A DNA stretch of 51,119 nucleotides from Oscillatoria sp. (GTDB lineage Bacteria; Cyanobacteriota; Cyanobacteriia; Cyanobacteriales; Laspinemataceae), in the NCBI GenBank assembly GCA_011390515.1, contig JAABSJ010000013.1:1-51119 (forward strand), given 5' to 3'. This document shows positions 47,901 to 51,119 of the stretch, piece after piece (position 1 is the stretch's first letter; every line of letters starts with the position of its first letter). The translations under genes were made by a program, and so were the position numbers. The notes beneath the pieces were generated by a model that was not told the origin of the DNA, searched no databases, and worked only from the letters and a program-made list of their open reading frames with translations.

Positions 47901-48281
47901 CCGACTTGTCGGGATATTTGCATTCAAACTTTGGCGACTCGGGGCGGGGTTCATGCTGCTGAACGTGCTAGTTATCTGTTTAAGGGGTCCGGGATGGTGG
48001 CGATCGAGGCTTATATTGAGGCGGTGGGAAGGGGTCTACTCCATGTCCATCCGGCGGTCCGCTCTGCGGTGGTGGAAGTTCTGACTCGCTTGAAGCATCC
48101 AGAGGCATCTGAGTTGTTGATTTTGGCTCTGGATGATGGTGATCCGGATGTCCGTCTCGCTGCTGTGACGGCTTTGGGTCATCTCGGTAATCATGCCTGT
48201 GAGGATAAGTTGGTGATTTTGGCCCGGACTGATTCGGACCCCTCGGTTCGTCGCGCTGCCCGAAAGGTTCTGCAAAGTTGA
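44991..48281 (+). CDS. PAS domain fused to about thirty HEAT repeats
   Basis: This 1096-residue protein begins with a PAS domain (about 1-125; LIVRSWDPRLADMTGLS, IGPLRDKERIVGTIVTIEDVTPR). A short linker follows, then HEAT repeats of the PBS-lyase type to the end (for example DDPDLRIYAALALGERADSRAIHPL). Residues about 162-317 and 318-479 are a tandem duplication of a five-repeat block, with VECLQDDDPDLRIY in both. There is no membrane segment, catalytic motif or MCP domain. PAS domains sense small ligands, redox or light; HEAT stacks bind proteins. Its position between receptor and cheR suggests a signalling scaffold in the che pathway. Codon use changes sharply around 46.3-46.7 kb from C-ending to G/T-ending. 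Confidence 0.9.
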   Translation: MTISIFTTDTNLIVRSWDPRLADMTGLSGETAVGLHLATLAPNLCARGFATRFERVLTEGVVETLAPALHHYLIPCPPLIPSKYFDYMQQRVTIGPLRDKERIVGTIVTIEDVTPRLEQERELAEQLQGRQPLTPQPLSTPSDPAEPDPLAPGTLHPILQALQDKNWQVRRDAVARLAGDRHPNLTAELLQLLRTEHRNPSILNGILQVLAASDIDMIPALVECLQDDDPDLRIYAALALGERADSRAIHPLIAALADPNPNVCYHAIDAIGQLRSEQAVEPLVAIAESNDFFLAFPALDALMRICDSAIAPRLLPLLKNTLSWRVRREAVDNLAQQNDPALAIELLRMLREQHRNPNVLNSVLQILVLSDLDPIPSLVECLQDDDPDLRIYTALALGERHDARAIPALIAVLNDPDANVIYHAIEALGRLRAMDAVEPLLALAESGDFFLAFPAIDALIRIGDRTIAPRLALLLEQNELLGPQVADALGQLGDADVVKLLARLFNQEQQPIKEIAVAIAAIYHRYQTLFGEGIHIADLTRSQIQAPGQHLMIQALERANAQELSALALILGWLEGPAIAETLAELLAEPSVREIVLEALVRLGSSVTPLLIRQLDAEDLETRKAAIVALGRIGSQKAVPALMAQLIHSESELVMITTTALAQIGDRSSYLALIGLLGHPEVSVRLGAIAALNSLGHPAMAERVLSLMRDENPHKRESAIKIAGYFAYPNCIDLLFELCQDPFERVRRAAIEHLPYLEQEDRALAVLSAALTHDTPPVRAAAARALGEIEEARVGEYLLGALQDEDSWVRYYAVSAIAKLRNGTEGVPEDGLFEILQGLALSDPANPVRAAATEALGYLGRAQAVPILAAIAEEEGQDEDLVRAALRALGRIEDPSALAPLLNALNSPQAERRLDALQAFKERGGTEAGVALQWLGAADPETRVVQAAIDSLARMGTPEAIASLLDLTVDPTCRDICIQTLATRGGVHAAERASYLFKGSGMVAIEAYIEAVGRGLLHVHPAVRSAVVEVLTRLKHPEASELLILALDDGDPDVRLAAVTALGHLGNHACEDKLVILARTDSDPSVRRAARKVLQS

Positions 48282-48545
48282 TTGGTTATTGGTTATTGGT
48301 CATTGGTCATTGCCGGTTTGTTTGTCGGTGAGTATTCAACAATGAAGACCCTCACCCCCAGCCCCTCTCCCAGAACAGGAGAGGGGAGAAGACAGATGAA
48401 GACCCTCACCCCCGTCCCCTCTCCCAGAACGGGAGAGGGGACGGGGGTGAGGTACAAATCATTTAGGATTGCTATAACAAATGACCAATAATAAACAATG
48501 ACCAACAACAAACAATGACCAACAACAAACAACTTCTTCGGACTG
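48282..48545. repeat. Stacked intergenic repeats before cheR
   Basis: Three repeat types lie in a row. ATTGGTTATTGGTCATT units are at 48283-48312. Two copies of a block with CCCTCACCCCC and CCCCTCTCCCAGAAC-GGAGAGGGG hairpin are at about 48348-48387 and 48400-48452. CAACAACAAACAATGAC units are at about 48478-48535. The GAGAGGGG block is a common cyanobacterial intergenic repeat, from memory. Confidence 0.85.
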
Positions 48546-48617
48546 TTGGATAAACTGCGACATGAAGTCCGGGATGTTGCGTCTCATGAAAGATTTCTAT
48601 ATTCTTCTATTCTAACC

Positions 48618-49508
48618 ATGAGATTTTTTCCAGAGCATTTACAGTTGACGGATAGTGTTTTTACTATTCTGCGCGATTTGATTCATGAACGTTTGGGTTT
48701 ATACTATGAACATGACAAGCGTGAAATTTTAGCAGATAAACTTACGCCTCGCGTTATTGAGTGCGGGTTGAATTCATTTTTAGATTATTACTATCTGCTA
48801 AAATACGATGTGATCGCCACGGTTGAGTGGAAGTCTGTCATTGATGTGCTGTCAGTGCAGGAAACCTTTTTTTGGAGAGAAAGTGATGCTTTAAAGGCTC
48901 TATTGGAGGTGTTGTTACCCCAGTATTTGGCGGAGCGTCGAGGGACTTTTGCCCCGGGGGGTTCCTACTGGTTGTCTTCCAAACCCCTGCGGATTTGGAG
49001 TGCTGCCTGTGCTACGGGAGAAGAACCCCTCTCGATTGTGATGGCATTGGAGGAAGGGGGTTGGTTTGAACGCTTACCGATTGAGTTGTATGCTTCTGAT
49101 GCCGCTAGTGGGGCGATTGCCAAAGCTCGAACCGGGGTTTATCGAGAGCGGTCTTTTCGCAACTTCCCGGCGTCCCTCCAGGAGAAATACTTTACCAAAT
49201 CAGAATTCGGTTGGCAAGTCTGTTCTTCGCTGCATAAGCGCATTCAATGGAATGTTGCTAATTTAATGAATGAGTCGGAAATTGAACGGTTCAGTCAATC
49301 GGATATCATTTTTTGTCGGAATGTATTTATTTACTTTTCCCCGGATTCGATTCGCAAAACTGTTGATTATTTTTATCAGAAGATGCCCAATCGCGCTTAT
49401 TTATTTTTAGGGTCTTCTGAATCCCTACTCAAGCTGAATAGGGATTTCGATTTGCGAGAAGTTGGCGGGGCTTTTGTATATATAAAGGAGAATAACATTA
49501 AAATTTAG
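48618..49508 (+). CDS. cheR: CheR chemoreceptor methyltransferase
   Basis: The frame opens at TTG 48546 next to the repeat block; ATG 48618 (MRFFPEHLQL) is preferred because the conserved N-terminal helical domain begins there, although no clear Shine-Dalgarno is seen. The 296-residue protein has the N-terminal domain (about 1-85), VQETFFWRE, SAM-binding LRIWSAACATGEEPLSI, and IIFCRNVFIYFSPD. It adds methyl groups to receptor glutamates, opposing the CheB encoded 133 bases downstream. Unlike the cluster 1 CheR it lacks TPRs. Confidence 0.93.
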   Translation: MRFFPEHLQLTDSVFTILRDLIHERLGLYYEHDKREILADKLTPRVIECGLNSFLDYYYLLKYDVIATVEWKSVIDVLSVQETFFWRESDALKALLEVLLPQYLAERRGTFAPGGSYWLSSKPLRIWSAACATGEEPLSIVMALEEGGWFERLPIELYASDAASGAIAKARTGVYRERSFRNFPASLQEKYFTKSEFGWQVCSSLHKRIQWNVANLMNESEIERFSQSDIIFCRNVFIYFSPDSIRKTVDYFYQKMPNRAYLFLGSSESLLKLNRDFDLREVGGAFVYIKENNIKI

Positions 49509-49641
49509 GGCTGAGAAAATCTGTATATTTAGTTAATTAATTAATTATCCTTTAAATCAAGAGAAAAATTAAATAATTTCTATCTTTAAGACAAAAAAGG
49601 ATTAAATTAAGTCCAATTCATTAAGGTCAAGCGTTTAATCA

Positions 49642-50700
49642 ATGGGGAAAGACATGAAGAGAATTGTACGAGTTTTGGTGGTTGATGATTCGGCCTATGT
49701 CCGCAAGGTGGTCAAGCAAATGCTATCCCGTTCTCCATTTATTGAAGTGGTAGGAACGTCCCGAGACGGAGCAGAAGCATTGGAGGCGATCGAAACTCTG
49801 AACCCGGATGTGGTTACTTTAGACTTGATCATGCCGTCCATGGACGGGGTGGAATTTTTGCGCCAACAAATGGCTCGTCGTCCCATTCCCGTGGTGATTA
49901 TTAGTATTGCCAGTGAGGGGGGGGAACAGGTCCTCGCGGCATTAGATGCTGGGGCGGTTGACTTCTTGCAAAAGCCGACGGCGTTGGCGAATGAAAAGAT
50001 TTTTGAGATCAGCAATGTGTTGATTGAAAAGGTGAAAGAGGCTGCGAATGTTCCCCTGAATCGCCTGCCGGTGATGTCGGAACGTCCGATTCAATTGAGC
50101 AAGGTGATGCATTCCGCCCCTTCATCTGGGGTTGTGGATTTGGTGGCGATCGGGATTTCTACCGGGGGTCCTCAGGCCCTAGCTTTTTTAATTGGTCAGT
50201 TGCCAGCGGATTTACCTGTCCCTGTGGCGATCGTGTTACATATGCCGGTGGGTTATACCGCGATGTATGCCAAACGACTGAATGAGATGTCGTTGATGAA
50301 GGTGGTAGAAGCGTCTGAAGGGGAGGTTCTGGAACCTGGGGTGGTGTTTATTGCCCCTGCCGGACGGCATTTAACGTTTGTTCGCCAAAGTGATGGCACA
50401 GTGAGGACGCATCTGGATGCTCGCCCGTTCGATACGCTTCATCGTCCTGCGGTGGATGTGATGTTTCAATCAGCGGCGGAGGTATTTGGCGATCGCGTTT
50501 TGGGGGTGGTGATGACGGGGATGGGGTCTGATGGCACTCAGGGTTCGGCTTGGATTAAATCTCGCGGCGGATCCATTTTTACCGAAGCAGAGGACACCTG
50601 TATCGTCTACGGAATGCCGCGATCGGTCGTCGAAGCGGGCTTAAGTGACCATTCTGTCACCTTAGATGGCATGGCACAGGCGATTCTTGACTGGCTGTAA
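49642..50700 (+). CDS. cheB: CheB receptor methylesterase/glutamine deamidase
   Basis: This 352-residue protein has an N-terminal receiver (about 8-125; VVDDSAY, phosphorylatable Asp61 in TLDLIMP, Lys in FLQKP) and a C-terminal methylesterase domain (about 165-352). The catalytic Ser is Ser173 in IGISTGGPQA, with His in VLHMPVGYT and Asp in MTGMGSDGTQG. It removes methyl groups from receptors when activated by CheA. ATG 49642 is used; ATG 49654 is possible, since GGGGAAAG lies just before it. The last che gene of the cluster; a strong terminator follows about 90 bases later. Confidence 0.96.
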   Translation: MGKDMKRIVRVLVVDDSAYVRKVVKQMLSRSPFIEVVGTSRDGAEALEAIETLNPDVVTLDLIMPSMDGVEFLRQQMARRPIPVVIISIASEGGEQVLAALDAGAVDFLQKPTALANEKIFEISNVLIEKVKEAANVPLNRLPVMSERPIQLSKVMHSAPSSGVVDLVAIGISTGGPQALAFLIGQLPADLPVPVAIVLHMPVGYTAMYAKRLNEMSLMKVVEASEGEVLEPGVVFIAPAGRHLTFVRQSDGTVRTHLDARPFDTLHRPAVDVMFQSAAEVFGDRVLGVVMTGMGSDGTQGSAWIKSRGGSIFTEAEDTCIVYGMPRSVVEAGLSDHSVTLDGMAQAILDWL

Positions 50701-50788
50701 TGGCTACCTGAGTTGTTTCTTGCGAGGGCAAGGAAACGCCCCAGATGGGTTAGGGCTGTTTCATTCTAAAGGGCAATCGAGAAAAGGA

Positions 50789-50835
50789 AAGGCGTTCTCT
50801 ATGATGTAAAATGGAAGAGAACGCCTTATTTTTTT
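50789..50835 (+). terminator. Strong intrinsic terminator between cheB and transposase
   Basis: AAGGCGTTCTCT (50789-50800) pairs perfectly with AGAGAACGCCTT (50816-50827) around a 15-base loop, followed by A and seven T. It ends six bases before the transposase ATG. It could belong to the insertion sequence and block outside transcription into it, while also ending the che transcript. Confidence 0.8.
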
Positions 50836-50840
50836 AAATC

Positions 50841-51119
50841 ATGTCTATTTTAATCGATTTACTAAAACAAGTCAAGGACTTTCGACGGCCCCAAGGCACA
50901 AGACATCCACTCTGGTTCATCCTGCTCATCATTATCTTGGGACTTATGAACGGCCATAGGGGCTATCGCGCTTTGGGGGATTTTGCTAAATTTAATCGGT
51001 CCAGTCTGACAAAATATTACTCTTTAGCCCAGAAAAGAGTGCCATCTTACTCCACAATCAGAAGAGTAATGGAAGGAATTAATACTGCTTGTTTGATAGC
51101 CATTTTTAATCAATAGGCC
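50841..51119 (+). pseudogene. ISAs1-type transposase, 5' part with internal amber codon
   Basis: The first 91 codons encode the DDE_Tnp_1-associated N-terminal domain typical of ISAs1 transposases (LLKQVKDFRRPQGTRHPLWF, LGLMNGHRGYRALGDFAK, RVPSYSTIRRVM). Family members are about 370-400 residues. Here TAG at 51114-51116 interrupts the frame after IFNQ, where relatives have Trp-Ala as I recall; TGG to TAG is a single change. The window ends three bases later, so whether the rest of the gene is present cannot be seen. The left end of the element probably lies between 50701 and 50789 but was not fixed. Confidence 0.8.

Overview
The window reads as chromosomal DNA of a filamentous, probably Oscillatoria-like cyanobacterium. 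The octamer GCGATCGC (HIP1) occurs many times. The proteins include an RbcR-type LysR regulator, a PATAN-domain response regulator, an SLH-repeat protein, CHASE3-type chemoreceptors, HEAT-repeat proteins and PEP-CTERM sorting. Intergenic DNA is full of short tandem and inverted repeats. No rRNA, tRNA or CRISPR array was seen. Family names come from motif recognition, not from database searches.

Layout. 1-3820 (minus): a Gld-type ABC operon (ATPase, permease, auxiliary protein); the last gene leaves the window inside a perfect 15-bp minisatellite. 4403-8222: an SLH/DUF1565 surface protein and a convergent GH5 PEP-CTERM glycoside hydrolase, separated by two hairpins. 9192-14426: leucyl aminopeptidase, a SAM methyltransferase and a membrane-anchored Slt70-like transglycosylase. 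14615-24654: chemotaxis-type cluster 1 with a PATAN-REC regulator, CheR-TPR, a double CheW and three membrane chemoreceptors, one with a degenerate signalling tip; no CheA or CheY is present. 24728-38181: a mixed region with an NnrU-like protein, RbcR, a Ser/Thr kinase, a PstS-like protein, a multidomain histidine kinase, a Crp-like regulator, a DALR-only ArgRS-like protein, a candidate small RNA, repeat elements and a Cof-type HAD phosphatase. 39204-50700: cluster 2, cheY-cheA-cheW-MCP-PAS/HEAT-cheR-cheB. 50841-end: the start of an ISAs1-type transposase interrupted by an amber codon.

Working model. Cluster 2 encodes a complete chemotaxis pathway with both adaptation enzymes. It includes two unusual parts: a 702-residue soluble receptor that is almost all coiled coil, and a 1096-residue PAS-HEAT protein. 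Cluster 1 adds membrane receptors, couplers and a second CheR, and may feed into the cluster 2 CheA; this is inference from gene content. The most novel features are the PAS-HEAT protein and its internal composition switch, the repeat array that supplies the cheW start codon, the small RNA candidate near 36.65 kb, and the paired structured repeats at 1.6 and 37.0 kb.
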